Program-made: the position numbers and the translations under genes | Notes under the pieces: model-generated | Told to the model about the DNA's origin: nothing | What the model saw: only the letters and a program-made list of their open reading frames with translations | Database searches by the model: none | Source: Sphingomonas parapaucimobilis NBRC 15100 | Lineage (GTDB): Bacteria; Pseudomonadota; Alphaproteobacteria; Sphingomonadales; Sphingomonadaceae | NCBI RefSeq assembly: GCF_000787715.1 | Contig: NZ_BBPI01000040.1 | Coordinates: 1 to 45,082 of the forward strand | Length of the DNA: 45,082 nt | Direction of reading: 5' to 3' | Shown: piece after piece, positions 7,444 through 17,970 of the stretch | Numbering within the stretch: position 1 is the first letter of the stretch | How the letters are laid out: every line of letters begins with the position of its first letter

Positions 7444-8526
7444 TTAAATATCGGCCCCGGCGCGGGCGGTCTCGCCGTCCTGTTCGGCCTCGCGTTCCGA
7501 CCGGCGCTGGAGCGCGGACTTGGCCATGGCGGTCATCGGATCGGCCAGCGCCAGCCCGAGGATACCGAACAGCGCGCTCGCTATGATCTGGGTCGACAGG
7601 GTCAGCGCGGGCGGCAGGTCGACGGTGCGCTTGGCGACCATCGGCACCACGACATAACCGTCGAAGGTCTGCACGATCAGATAGGTGCCGATCGCCCAGA
7701 AACCCGTGTCCTGCCCCGCCGAAAAGCCGACCGCGATCATCAGCGCGCCGGTGATGATCGCCCCGATATTGGGGATGAAGGCCAGGATGCCCGCGATGAT
7801 CCCCAGCAGCAGCGCCATCGGCACGCCGCCGATCATCAGCGCGATGCCGGTCAGCACCCCCTCCACCGCCATGCCCAGCAGGCGTCCGGCGAGCAGGCGG
7901 CGCAGCGTGGACATGACGCGCCCTTGCGTGATCGCGAATTCGGCGCGGACGGCACGCGGCACGAACCATTGCAGGCCGCGTGCATAGCCTTCGGGGTCCA
8001 TCGCCAGGAACAGGCCGATGATCAGGATCATGAACATCGTCGTGACCGCGCCCACCGCCGTCCCGACCCAGGAGGTCAGCTTGCCGATCGACCCCACCGA
8101 CTGCTTGAGCAGGCCGTTGATGTCCGACGTCTTGGGCATCATGCCCTGCTCGGCCAACCAGCCGGTCACGCGGCCCGCCTGCGTCTCCAGCGTGGAGCGA
8201 AGCTGCGTCACCTGCTGCGTCACCTCGACGCCGGTCAGGAAGAAGGTGCCGAGCAGGAATATGGTCACCGCCAGCACGACGATCAGCAGCCGCCAGCCGC
8301 GCCCGATGGGCAGCACCCGGCCGAGCAGCCGCACCCCGCCATCCAGCAGCGTGGCGAAGACCAGCCCGGCAAAGATCACCAGCAGCGGCTGGACCAGCAG
8401 CACCGTCACCGCCATCGCGGCGATCAGCCCCAGCCAGATCGCCGCGCGCGTCAGCTCCCGCCGGACAAAGCCCTCCCGGAACTCGATCGGGGCCGGGCGG
8501 TCGGTCAGCGGGGCCTGGTCGCTCAT
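7444..8526 (-). CDS. AI-2E family (PerM-type) membrane permease
   Basis: About 360 residues from [16 protein letters not shown]. Eight or so hydrophobic segments are arranged as in the AI-2E/PerM family: a pair near the N-terminus (AAIWLGLIAAMAVTVLLVQP), a long polar central region (about residues 115-165), then a C-terminal membrane block with GGVPMALLLGIIAGILAFIP and NIGAIITGALM. Family members export or exchange small solutes, including autoinducer-2 in E. coli; the substrate here is not predictable. The start overlaps the lepB stop (ATGA at 8523-8526), so it is the last gene of the pyrE-pdxJ-acpS-lepB operon. The longer frame back to 8604 lies inside lepB and is not used. Confidence 0.85.
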   Translation of the reverse strand: MSDQAPLTDRPAPIEFREGFVRRELTRAAIWLGLIAAMAVTVLLVQPLLVIFAGLVFATLLDGGVRLLGRVLPIGRGWRLLIVVLAVTIFLLGTFFLTGVEVTQQVTQLRSTLETQAGRVTGWLAEQGMMPKTSDINGLLKQSVGSIGKLTSWVGTAVGAVTTMFMILIIGLFLAMDPEGYARGLQWFVPRAVRAEFAITQGRVMSTLRRLLAGRLLGMAVEGVLTGIALMIGGVPMALLLGIIAGILAFIPNIGAIITGALMIAVGFSAGQDTGFWAIGTYLIVQTFDGYVVVPMVAKRTVDLPPALTLSTQIIASALFGILGLALADPMTAMAKSALQRRSEREAEQDGETARAGADI

Positions 8527-9512
8527 TGCGGGGCGCCGTCGCCGGTCTTCACGGTGGTCGGGTGCAGCGACAGGCCCGCCCGGCCCGACCGCAGCGAGGT
8601 CCACCAGGTGACCGGGTTGAGCGTCGTATCGCCGTCCAGGCTGAAGGTCACGAACTCGGCGCGACCGCCGATATTCTCATACGGCACCGGCCCGCCCAGC
8701 CCCAGCTCGGCCAGCGAGAAGCGGCTGTCGGCCGAACGATCGCGATTGTCGCCCATCAGGAAGACGTGATCGGCCGGGATGGTGATCGCCGGGTAATTGT
8801 CGCCCGGGCTCCACCCCATTTCGACGGTGTCGTAACGGCGGCCATTGGGCAGCGTCTCGGTCACGATCGGCAGGTGGCAGACCCATTGGCCGTTCGCGGT
8901 ACGGACACGCGCCTGGTCGCCATAGTCGGTACACGGGCTGTTCGTGTCGATGGGGATGTCGATATAGTGGAGCGGACCGCGCTGCACCGGCTTGCCGTTC
9001 AGGATCACCGTGCCGTCGCGCACCGCCAGCGTATCGCCGGGCAGGCCGATCACCCGCTTGATATAGTCGTTATGCGTGCCCGGCGGCGTCACGATCACGA
9101 CGTCACCGCGCTTGGGCAGCGAGCCGAAGACCCGGCCATGGATGAAGGGCAGCTGATAGCTCCAGCTCGCCTCGGGCTGGCGCAGCACCACCGACTTGAA
9201 GATCGCGACCGGGTTGGGGATGGTCGGCGAGATATAGGACCAGCCATAGGCGAACTTGCTGACGACCAGCCGGTCACCGACGCGCAGGCCCGGCAGCATC
9301 GATTCGGACGGGATGTAGAAGGGCTTGGCGATGAAGCTGTGGAAGCCCAGCACGATCAGCAGCAGCCAGAACAGCCCCTTGACCTCGGCCCACCAGTCGG
9401 TGCCCTTTTTCTTGGCCGGCACCTGGGGCGGTGGTGGTGCGCCCACCGTCGGGTCGCCCCCCGGCTGATGGGTCGGCGAGCCTGGGTTCGTGTCCAACAC
9501 CGCGTCCTTCAT
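8523..9512 (-). CDS. lepB: Signal peptidase I
   Basis: A 329-residue membrane-anchored serine protease that removes signal peptides on the periplasmic face. One membrane helix follows a Pro-rich cytoplasmic tail (about residues 45-62). The catalytic Ser is Ser71 in [10 protein letters not shown] and the general base is Lys152 in [11 protein letters not shown]. The late signature is [14 protein letters not shown]. It is somewhat longer than typical alphaproteobacterial LepB because of a loop with [10 protein letters not shown] and the conserved-Cys pair between the Lys and the last box. It overlaps acpS upstream and the AI-2E permease downstream by four bases each, indicating coupled translation. 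Confidence 0.95.
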   Translation of the reverse strand: MKDAVLDTNPGSPTHQPGGDPTVGAPPPPQVPAKKKGTDWWAEVKGLFWLLLIVLGFHSFIAKPFYIPSESMLPGLRVGDRLVVSKFAYGWSYISPTIPNPVAIFKSVVLRQPEASWSYQLPFIHGRVFGSLPKRGDVVIVTPPGTHNDYIKRVIGLPGDTLAVRDGTVILNGKPVQRGPLHYIDIPIDTNSPCTDYGDQARVRTANGQWVCHLPIVTETLPNGRRYDTVEMGWSPGDNYPAITIPADHVFLMGDNRDRSADSRFSLAELGLGGPVPYENIGGRAEFVTFSLDGDTTLNPVTWWTSLRSGRAGLSLHPTTVKTGDGAPQ

Positions 9513-9919
9513 GCGGAAACTTCCGGTCGTGCCTCGATCACGACAAAGGCCTGCGCCCAGGGGTGATCGTCGGTCATGGTCAAGTGGATATGGGCGACGT
9601 GGCCCGCCGGGGTCATCGCGTCAAGCCGTTCGCGCGCGCCGCCGGTCAAAGACAGGGTCGGCGCGCCGCCGGGCAGATTGACGACACCGATGTCGCGCAT
9701 GAACACGCCCCGCGAGAAACCCGTGCCGACCGCCTTGGAAAAGGCCTCCTTGGCGGCGAAGCGCTTGGCGTACGTGCCCGCACGGGTGAAGGGGCGTTTG
9801 GCGGCCTTGGCCTGCTCCACCTCGGTGAAGCAGCGCGCCTCGAACCGGCCGCCATGCCGGTCCAGCGCGGCCTTAATCCGCTCGATATTGCAGAGGTCGG
9901 AGCCGAGACCGATGATCAC
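9509..9919 (-). CDS. acpS: Holo-[acyl-carrier-protein] synthase
   Basis: A 136-residue protein starting with [18 protein letters not shown], the Mg-binding N-terminal motif of Acp[18 protein letters not shown] supplies the second conserved motif (Glu of KEA). It transfers 4'-phosphopantetheine from CoA to apo-ACP in fatty acid synthesis. Upstream in-frame codons to 10120 read through an intergenic repeat and are not coding. The ribosome binding site GGGGAGG, five bases before the GTG, is itself the end of that repeat. It lies between pdxJ and lepB, overlapping lepB by ATGA, an order common in sphingomonads. Confidence 0.93.
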   Translation of the reverse strand: MIIGLGSDLCNIERIKAALDRHGGRFEARCFTEVEQAKAAKRPFTRAGTYAKRFAAKEAFSKAVGTGFSRGVFMRDIGVVNLPGGAPTLSLTGGARERLDAMTPAGHVAHIHLTMTDDHPWAQAFVVIEARPEVSA

Positions 9920-9922
9920 GCC

Positions 9923-10052
9923 ATCCTCCCCGGCACGGGGAGGGGGACCATCGCGGAGCGATGGTGGAGGGGGTTCTCCACCACGCGAGTCGTTTGGGGC
10001 ACCCCCCCTCCACCAGCCTGCGGCTGGTCCCCCTCCCCGTGCCGGGGAGGAT
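9923..10052. repeat. Family A intergenic repeat, copy 2 (two right-type arms)
   Basis: It fills exactly the gap between pdxJ (stop at 10053) and acpS (start at 9919). Both halves are right-type modules: ACCATCGC-GGA-GCGATGGT on the left and ACCAGCC-TGC-GGCTGGT on the right. Each is flanked by a CCTCCCCGGCACGGGGAGG-type outer hairpin, so the whole unit is a large imperfect inverted repeat. It interrupts an operon whose other joints overlap by four bases. Confidence 0.9.
9925..9931 (-). promoter_or_regulatory. Ribosome binding site of acpS, derived from the repeat
   Basis: On the minus strand the sequence reads GGGGAGG, five bases, then the GTG start of acpS at 9919. GGGGAGG is the outer-hairpin arm of family A copy 2. 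An ATG overlapping the spacer is out of frame and stops at the second following codon, so the GTG is the start. Use of the repeat as a Shine-Dalgarno is inferred from position and match. Confidence 0.65.
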
Positions 10053-10781
10053 TCACCGAGCGATATCCATCGCGGCGCGCATCTTGCGGACGACTTCGGG
10101 CAGGCCGACGAACACCGCATCCGCGATCAGGAAATGGCCGATGTTCAGCTCGCGCACCTGCGGGATGGCCGCAATCGGTGCGACATTGTCGTAGGTCAGG
10201 CCGTGGCCCGCATGAACCTCGATCCCGTTCTTGGCCGCCAGCGCCGCCGCGTCCGACAGACGACGCAGTTCCTCGGTGCGTTCGGGGCCGTCCAGCTCGG
10301 CATAGCGGCCGGTGTGAAGCTCGACGACAGGGACACCCAGATGCAGCGCCGCCTCGATCTGGCGGGGATCGGGTTCGATGAACAGCGAGACGCGGATGCC
10401 CGCCTCGCCCAGCTTCGCGACCATGGGGCCGAGCCATTCGCGCTGGCCGGCGGCGTCCAGCCCGCCCTCGGTCGTCCGCTCCTCGCGCTTTTCCGGCACG
10501 ATGCACGCGGCGTGCGGGCGATGCTTCAGCGCGATCGCGAGCATCTCCTCGGTCGCGGCCATCTCCAGGTTGAGCGGCACGGTCAGTTCCGCCGACAGCC
10601 GCGCGATGTCTTCGTCGGTGATGTGGCGCCGGTCCTCGCGCAGATGCGCGGTGATGCCGTCCGCGCCTGCCTCTGCCGCGACCAGCGCCGCCTTCACCGG
10701 ATCGGGATAGCCCGCCCCGCGCGCATTCCGCACGGTCGCGACATGGTCGATATTGACGCCCAGGCGCAGGTGATCGGTCAT
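10053..10781 (-). CDS. pdxJ: Pyridoxine 5'-phosphate synthase
   Basis: A 242-residue TIM-barrel enzyme that condenses 1-deoxy-xylulose 5-phosphate with 3-amino-2-oxopropyl phosphate to form pyridoxine 5'-phosphate. The start [19 protein letters not shown] is the family hallmark ([13 protein letters not shown]), followed by [16 protein letters not shown] and later [10 protein letters not shown] and [11 protein letters not shown]. Length is normal. The start overlaps the pyrE stop by four bases (10778-10781), so it is co-translated with pyrE. The gap to acpS is filled by a repeat. Confidence 0.96.
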   Translation of the reverse strand: MTDHLRLGVNIDHVATVRNARGAGYPDPVKAALVAAEAGADGITAHLREDRRHITDEDIARLSAELTVPLNLEMAATEEMLAIALKHRPHAACIVPEKREERTTEGGLDAAGQREWLGPMVAKLGEAGIRVSLFIEPDPRQIEAALHLGVPVVELHTGRYAELDGPERTEELRRLSDAAALAAKNGIEVHAGHGLTYDNVAPIAAIPQVRELNIGHFLIADAVFVGLPEVVRKMRAAMDIAR

Positions 10782-11362
10782 GCCGCCGCGCGGCTCCCCG
10801 GCTTGATCGCAGGGATGGCCGCCAGTTCGGACGGCAGAGCGTCGGGGCTGTAGCTCGGCACGTCGAGCCGGATCAGCGGGAAGAAGGGCACGCCCAGATC
10901 GGCCGCGCCGTTGGAGCGATCGACCAGCGAGGCCGCCGCGATCGTCTCGCCCCCCTCGCGCGCGATGGCGGCGATCGCCTCGCGGCTGGACAGGCCGGTC
11001 GTGACCACGTCTTCCATCATCAGCACCTTCTGCCCCTGCTCCAGCCGGAAGCCGCGACGCAGGTGGAAGGTTCCCTCGGGCCGTTCCAGGAACATGCCCG
11101 GCACGCCCAGCGCGCGCGCCATTTCATGGCCGACGATGACGCCGCCCATGGCGGGGGCGACGACGGCGCTGATCTGCGCCCTGATGTCCGCCGGAATCTT
11201 CGCGGCCACCGCCTCGCACAGCCGGGCGGCGCGGGCGGGGTCCATCAAGACGCGCGCGCATTGCAGGTAGCGCGGGCTGCGCAGCCCCGAGGAGAGGATG
11301 AAATGTCCTTCGAGCAGCGCCTCGGCGGCACGGAACTCGGCAAGGACGTCTTCATCGGTCAT
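10778..11362 (-). CDS. pyrE: Orotate phosphoribosyltransferase
   Basis: A 194-residue enzyme converting orotate and PRPP to orotidine 5'-phosphate in UMP synthesis. It shows the PRPP-binding motif [14 protein letters not shown] and the family blocks [18 protein letters not shown] near the N-terminus and [13 protein letters not shown]. It is first in the minus-strand operon pyrE-pdxJ-acpS-lepB-permease. Its promoter should lie in 11363-11446, but no clear match was found. Confidence 0.95.
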   Translation of the reverse strand: MTDEDVLAEFRAAEALLEGHFILSSGLRSPRYLQCARVLMDPARAARLCEAVAAKIPADIRAQISAVVAPAMGGVIVGHEMARALGVPGMFLERPEGTFHLRRGFRLEQGQKVLMMEDVVTTGLSSREAIAAIAREGGETIAAASLVDRSNGAADLGVPFFPLIRLDVPSYSPDALPSELAAIPAIKPGSRAAA

Positions 11363-11446
11363 GGGGCAACTCCGGCATCGGTCAGATGACCCGGCCTCAT
11401 AGGATCGCCCCGCCCCCCGCGCAATCTGGCATGTGACGCTGTAGGG

Positions 11447-11474
11447 TTGAGGGGGCGAAGTCCCGTGCTATAGT
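11447..11474 (+). promoter_or_regulatory. Candidate sigma-70-type promoter for ctaC-ctaD
   Basis: TTGAGG (11447-11452) and TATAGT (11469-11474) are separated by 16 bases and stand about 70-90 bases upstream of ctaC. The -10 box is a good match and the -35 box is moderate. It lies between divergent pyrE and ctaC. Inferred from sequence only. Confidence 0.45.
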
Positions 11475-11541
11475 CCCCCTAACAAAAACGACATGAGGCC
11501 CCGTCAAAGCTCGTCGGACGACCGATGGACAGGCGAGGGAG

Positions 11542-12786
11542 ATGGGAGACGAGAGCGGGATGAGCGAGGTCAAGCGCATGTCCGGACCCCGGAGGATGAG
11601 GATGCCCAAACGCATGAAGGCGATCGCGATCGCCGCCGGGATGGGATGCGCCGCGCTGTCGGGCGCAGCCTTCGCGACTCCGGCCGCTCCACCCGCCGCG
11701 AAAGCCGCCCCCGCGCCGCAGGCCGCCGCCGAGGGTGCGGGCGTCTCCAACACCGCACCGACCAGCGCCGCCGCCCCCGCCACCGCCGCGCCGACCAGCC
11801 CGCTGCTGGCCCAGGACGGCGCGCCCGCGACGACGATCGATCCCAATGTCGGCCTGCCGATCGACGGCCGCTTCGGGCTTCAGCCGCAGGTGACGAAGAA
11901 CGGCGAGTTCGCGCACTGGATGCACAATGACGTACTGGTGCCGGTCATCACCGTGATCTGCGTGCTCGTCCTGCTGCTGCTCGCCTGGGTCGTGTTCCGC
12001 TATCGCCGCGCCGCCAATCCGGTGCCGTCCAAGACCAGCCACAACACGCTGGTCGAGGTGTTGTGGACGCTGGGGCCGGTCGTGATCCTTGTCCTGATCG
12101 CCATCCCCTCGATCGGACTGCTCCAGGCGCAGTTCAAGCCCGCCCCCGCAGGCGCCGTCACGCTGAAGGCGATCGGCAACCAGTGGTACTGGACCTATCA
12201 GTATCCGGACCATGGCGGGATCGAGATCACCGCCAACATGCTGAAGGAAAAGGACCAGGTGGCCCCCGGTGAGCGCGCGCGCACCGATGCCGACGGTCCC
12301 CGCCTGCTGGCGGTGGACAATCGCATCGTCCTGCCCGTCGGCGTGCCGATCCGCCTGATCACCACGTCCAACGACGTCATCCACAGCTGGGCGATCCCGG
12401 CCTTCTGGATGAAGCTGGACGCGGTACCGGGCCGGTTGAACGAGACGAGCTTCACCATCGAGAAGCCAGGCCTCTACTTCGGGCAATGTTCGGAGCTGTG
12501 CGGTGCGCGCCACGCCTTCATGCCGATCGCGGTGCAGGCGGTGCCCCCGGCGCAGTTCGCCGCCTGGGTCGCGGCGAAGGGCGGCCAGATGCCGGGGTCC
12601 AAGGCCCCCTCCTCCTCGGTCATTCCGCAGCCGGGAGCCGAGGGTTCGGCCTCCAAAGCCGCGCAGGTCAATGCGGCCGAGGCGGTCACGGGTCCGGTGG
12701 ACAATGCCGCAACGCCCGCCCAGTCCCCCACCTCCGCGCAGGGCGCCACCGGGAATCCGGCCGGCCCCGGCAACGCTGGACAATAA
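11542..12786 (+). CDS. ctaC: Cytochrome c oxidase subunit II
   Basis: A 414-residue subunit carrying the Cu(A) centre that accepts electrons from cytochrome c. A signal-like segment (about 25-46) is followed by an Ala/Pro-rich linker, two membrane helices (about 132-153 and 175-196) and the cupredoxin domain. The conserved QWYWTYQYP is present, with Cu(A) ligands His281, Cys316, Cys320, His324 and Met327 in YFGQCSELCGARHAFMPI. The C-terminus has an unusual Ala/Pro/Ser tail of about 70 residues. The start is uncertain: ATG 11542 has GAGGGAG immediately abutting, while ATG 11560 or later are alternatives. It lies four bases from ctaD. Confidence 0.95.
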   Translation: MGDESGMSEVKRMSGPRRMRMPKRMKAIAIAAGMGCAALSGAAFATPAAPPAAKAAPAPQAAAEGAGVSNTAPTSAAAPATAAPTSPLLAQDGAPATTIDPNVGLPIDGRFGLQPQVTKNGEFAHWMHNDVLVPVITVICVLVLLLLAWVVFRYRRAANPVPSKTSHNTLVEVLWTLGPVVILVLIAIPSIGLLQAQFKPAPAGAVTLKAIGNQWYWTYQYPDHGGIEITANMLKEKDQVAPGERARTDADGPRLLAVDNRIVLPVGVPIRLITTSNDVIHSWAIPAFWMKLDAVPGRLNETSFTIEKPGLYFGQCSELCGARHAFMPIAVQAVPPAQFAAWVAAKGGQMPGSKAPSSSVIPQPGAEGSASKAAQVNAAEAVTGPVDNAATPAQSPTSAQGATGNPAGPGNAGQ

Positions 12787-14463
<1,677 letters not shown>

Positions 14464-14490
14464 TCGCCCCCCATTCGCTCAATCTGAACG

Positions 14491-14521
14491 AGGCCCCGAA
14501 ACAGGATTTCGGGGCCTTTTT
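14491..14521 (+). terminator. Rho-independent terminator after ctaD
   Basis: AGGCCCCGAAA (14491-14501) pairs fully with TTTCGGGGCCT (14507-14517) across a 5-base loop, followed by TTTT. The stem is 11 bp. It ends the ctaC-ctaD transcript and separates it from the downstream DUF1800 gene and the rest of the oxidase cluster. Confidence 0.9.
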
Positions 14522-14666
14522 CATTACACTTGCGTCACGATAGGGCCGGATCGGTCGAATAGCCCCGCCGATGCGACGAGCGGCGGAACCTTTCATATTT
14601 TTTTACCCACATTGGCACCAAATTGCCCCGGTCGCCCAGCGGGGGCGGTTAGCGGGTACATATCCA

Positions 14667-16406
14667 ATGATGGGGCGGGATACAGGTGCTGAGCCGGTGA
14701 CGGCGGCCGCGCGCGAGGGTGCGGATGCGCCCGGCATCGACGCGGACGCGGGCCGTTCGCCAGTGACGACCGGCGGCGCGATGCTGCCCCTGCTGGCACT
14801 GGCGGCCTGTGGCGGCGGGGGCGGCTCCAGCAGCAGCGTTTCCGGCGGCTCGGCGAGCCCCGCCGGTTCGACCACGCCCGTCGTCGTGGTCAGCGCCTCG
14901 CCCACCACGACCGAGGCCAGCCGCTTCCTCGCCCAGTCGACGATGGGCGCGACCCGGACCATGATCGATACGGTCGTCTCGCGCGGCTATGACGGCTGGC
15001 TGACCGACCAGTTCGCCCTGCCCCGCGCGACCAGCCATTGGGACTGGATGATCGCGGGCGGCTATGACGCCGCCGCCAACCGCAATTCGCTGGCCGGGCT
15101 GGACCCGACGCTCTGGCGGCAGATGATCGTCGAGCCGGATCAGCTGCGCCAAAGGATCGGCATGGCGCTGCTCGACATAGTGGTGGTGGGCGTCGACGGC
15201 GTGACCGATGCCTGGCGCGCGTTCAGCATGGCGGCCTATGTCGACGTGCTGCTCGACAACGCATTCGGCAATTACCGCGACCTGCTGGGCGCAATCACGA
15301 CCAATTTCGCGATGGCCAGCTTCCTGACCTTCCTCAACAATCGAAAGGGCAATCCGGCGACCGGCGCGCAGCCCGACGAGAATTACGCGCGCGAGTTGAT
15401 GCAGCTGTTCACGCTGGGCCTCTACCAGCTCAACATGGACGGCTCGGTCAAGACCAATGGCGGCCAGCCGATCGAAACCTATAATCAGGCCGATGTGTCG
15501 GGGCTGGCCCGTGTCTTCACCGGCCTGGCTCCGGCGACCAGCGACAGCAGCACGCCCGCGCGCTACCGGATGCCGCTGGTGATGAATGCCGGGATCAACG
15601 AGACCGGCCCGGCGAGCTTCCTGGGCACGACGGTCAGCGGCGGCGGCATGGCGGCGGTCAAGAGCGCGCTCGACACGATCTTCGCCCACCCCAATCTGCC
15701 GCCCTTCGTCTCGCGCCAGCTGATCCAGCGGCTCGTGACCAGCAACCCTTCGCCCGCCTATATCAACCGCGTCGCCAGCGCCTTCGCCGACAATGGCCAG
15801 GGCGTGCGCGGCGACATGAAGGCGGTGATCCGCGCCATCCTGCTCGACAGCGAAGCACGGACCCTGCCCAGCGCCGCCAATGCGGGCAAGCTGCGCGAGC
15901 CGGTGCTGCGACTGACCGGCTGGGCGCGCGCTTTCGGGGCGAGTTCCCCCTCCAACGCCTGGGCGATCGGCGACACCTCCAACGCGACCAGCCGGTTGGG
16001 GCAGAGCAAGGGCCGCAGCCCGTCGGTCTTCAACTTCTACCGCCCCGGCTACACCCCGCCCGGCACCAGCCTGGCGAGCGGCGGCCTGGTCGCGCCCGAG
16101 TTCCAGATCACCAACGAACAGAGCGTCGTCGGCTATGTGAACTTCATGTACGGCTTGATCGCCAACGGCATCGGCGATGTGAAGGCCGATTACACCGCGA
16201 TCCAGACATTGGCGGCGGACAGCAAGGCGCTGGTCGACGAGGTCAATCTGGTCCTCGCCGCTGGGCAATTGTCGACCTCGACCGTGACGACGATCCGCGG
16301 CGCGGTCGACAGCGTGGCGGCAACCGCCGCGAACGGCCCGATCAACCGGATCGGCATCGCCATCCTGCTGGCCATGGCCTCCCCCGAATATCTGAACCCG
16401 CGGTGA
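14667..16406 (+). CDS. DUF1800 family protein, probable lipoprotein
   Basis: About 579 residues from MMGRDTG. A hydrophobic stretch LLALAAC followed by GGGGGSSSS looks like a lipobox with a flexible linker, so the protein is probably exported and lipid-anchored; the long N-terminal lead makes the start uncertain (14571 and 14778 are alternatives). The DUF1800 core begins ASRFLAQSTMGATR, then YARELMQLFTLGLY, ARVFTGLAP, FVSRQLIQRLVTSNPSP and KAVIRAILLDSEAR. DUF1800 proteins occur next to DUF1501 proteins in many bacteria, with no established activity. The next gene is the DUF1501 partner, overlapping by GTGA. It stands between ctaD and ctaB, splitting the oxidase genes. Confidence 0.88.
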   Translation: MMGRDTGAEPVTAAAREGADAPGIDADAGRSPVTTGGAMLPLLALAACGGGGGSSSSVSGGSASPAGSTTPVVVVSASPTTTEASRFLAQSTMGATRTMIDTVVSRGYDGWLTDQFALPRATSHWDWMIAGGYDAAANRNSLAGLDPTLWRQMIVEPDQLRQRIGMALLDIVVVGVDGVTDAWRAFSMAAYVDVLLDNAFGNYRDLLGAITTNFAMASFLTFLNNRKGNPATGAQPDENYARELMQLFTLGLYQLNMDGSVKTNGGQPIETYNQADVSGLARVFTGLAPATSDSSTPARYRMPLVMNAGINETGPASFLGTTVSGGGMAAVKSALDTIFAHPNLPPFVSRQLIQRLVTSNPSPAYINRVASAFADNGQGVRGDMKAVIRAILLDSEARTLPSAANAGKLREPVLRLTGWARAFGASSPSNAWAIGDTSNATSRLGQSKGRSPSVFNFYRPGYTPPGTSLASGGLVAPEFQITNEQSVVGYVNFMYGLIANGIGDVKADYTAIQTLAADSKALVDEVNLVLAAGQLSTSTVTTIRGAVDSVAATAANGPINRIGIAILLAMASPEYLNPR

Positions 16407-17809
16407 CGAGCATGATGCACGATCAATCGCCCCATGATCAGTCTAGGCGCGCCTTCCTGAAGCGCAGCGCGCTGCTCGGCCTGGCCGGAACCGCCACCCC
16501 CTTCGTCTCCAGCCTGGCCGCGATCGGCGAGGCGGCGGCGGCCACCGCGTCGGATTACAAGGCGCTGGTCTGCGTGTTCCTGTACGGCGGCAACGACTAT
16601 GCCAACACGCTGGTCCCCTATGACGAGACGAGCTTTGCCGCCTATCGCGCGGCGCGCCCCAATATCGGCTATCAGCGCGATGCGCTGGCCGCCAGCGTCC
16701 TGAACCCCGCCGTCGCGCTGGCCGGTGGGCGCAGCTATGCGCTGTCACCCGCCATGCCCGGAATGGGCCAGCTGTTCGCGGCGGGCAGGATGGCGGTGGC
16801 GCTGAACGTCGGCACGCTGGTCGAGCCGACGACCAAGACGCAGTATAACAACCGCACCGTCCGGCTGCCACCCAAGCTGTTCAGCCACAACGACCAGCAG
16901 AGCTTCTTCCAGGCGTCCAGCCCCGAAGGCGCGACCAGCGGCTGGGGCGGACGGATCGGCGACGTGTTCCAGAATGGCAACGGCGCGGCCGCGCTGACCT
17001 GCATCAACACCAGCGGCAATGCGGTCTATCTGACCGGGCGGACCGCGATTCAATATGCGGTGGGCACCGGCGGCCCGGTCGCGCTGCTCAACAACAGCCG
17101 CACGCTTTACGGCTCGTCCTCGGCGCTCGACACGCTGCGCAGCCTGATGACCACCGAATCAAGCTTTGCGATGGCGAGCGAACATGCCCGAATCTCCAAG
17201 CGCGCCTTCGACGTGCAGGCGCAGCTCAGCAGCGCACTGGCGGGCGCTCCGGCGACCAATTTCCCGCTCTTCCCCTCGAACAACAACCTGGCCGACCAGC
17301 TGAAGATGGTCGCGCGGATGATTGCAGTCAGCCAGACGCTGGGGCTGAAGCGCCAGGTCTTCTTCGTGTCGATGGGCGGGTTCGACCTGCACGATAATCT
17401 GGTCGCGCAGCATCCCGGCCTGTTGTCCAAGGTGTCGGCGGCGATGAAGGCCTTTTACGACACCACCCGTGCGCTGGGCGTCGCCAATCAGGTGACCAGC
17501 TTCACCGCATCGGACTTCGGCCGCACGCTCCAGTCGAACGATGACGGGTCGGATCATGGCTGGGGCGGGATGCACTTCATCCTCGGCGGCGCGGTGCGCG
17601 GGCAGCGTTTCTATGGCAAGGCCCCGATCGTCGGCACCAACACCAATGACGATGTCGGCCAGGGGCGCCTGATTCCCACCATGTCGGTCGACCAATATGC
17701 CGCGACGCTCGCCAGCTGGTTCGGGATCGACTCCGGCGGCCTGCGTACCGTGCTGCCCAATATCGGCAACTATGATCCCTCGACCTGGAACCAGGGGTTC
17801 ATGGGCTGA
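16403..17809 (+). CDS. DUF1501 family protein with Tat signal
   Basis: A 468-residue exported protein. A twin-arginine signal, SRRAFLKRSALLGLAG, sits at residues 14-29, ending near AIGEAAAA. The core has VCVFLYGGNDYANTLVPYD, SVDQYAATLASWFGI, VFFVSMGGFDLHDNL and SDFGRTLQSNDDGSDHGWGG, the sulfatase-like/alkaline-phosphatase-superfamily style metal-ligand pattern usual for DUF1501. It starts at GTG 16403, overlapping the DUF1800 stop, or at ATG 16412. The two are almost certainly co-expressed. The Tat route suggests it folds, perhaps with a cofactor, in the cytoplasm. The biochemical role is unknown. Confidence 0.88.
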   Translation: MTSMMHDQSPHDQSRRAFLKRSALLGLAGTATPFVSSLAAIGEAAAATASDYKALVCVFLYGGNDYANTLVPYDETSFAAYRAARPNIGYQRDALAASVLNPAVALAGGRSYALSPAMPGMGQLFAAGRMAVALNVGTLVEPTTKTQYNNRTVRLPPKLFSHNDQQSFFQASSPEGATSGWGGRIGDVFQNGNGAAALTCINTSGNAVYLTGRTAIQYAVGTGGPVALLNNSRTLYGSSSALDTLRSLMTTESSFAMASEHARISKRAFDVQAQLSSALAGAPATNFPLFPSNNNLADQLKMVARMIAVSQTLGLKRQVFFVSMGGFDLHDNLVAQHPGLLSKVSAAMKAFYDTTRALGVANQVTSFTASDFGRTLQSNDDGSDHGWGGMHFILGGAVRGQRFYGKAPIVGTNTNDDVGQGRLIPTMSVDQYAATLASWFGIDSGGLRTVLPNIGNYDPSTWNQGFMG

Positions 17810-17970
17810 ATCCAAGTCGCGTGACAATATAACATGTTGATTTCAGGTAATTCGCCGATCATCTCCAATCGGAAAACTTACGCGTCAGTTTGGCTGGAAT
17901 GGCTGCCGCCGGGACCCATATGGGCGCCGCGACCAGTTGGTCGCGTCATAAATTTCCCGAAGGAGCTTCC

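Noticed and set aside
9920..10120. N-terminal extension of acpS (about 67 residues)
   Set aside because: It translates the family A repeat. Known AcpS proteins begin IIGLGSD, matching the GTG at 9919.
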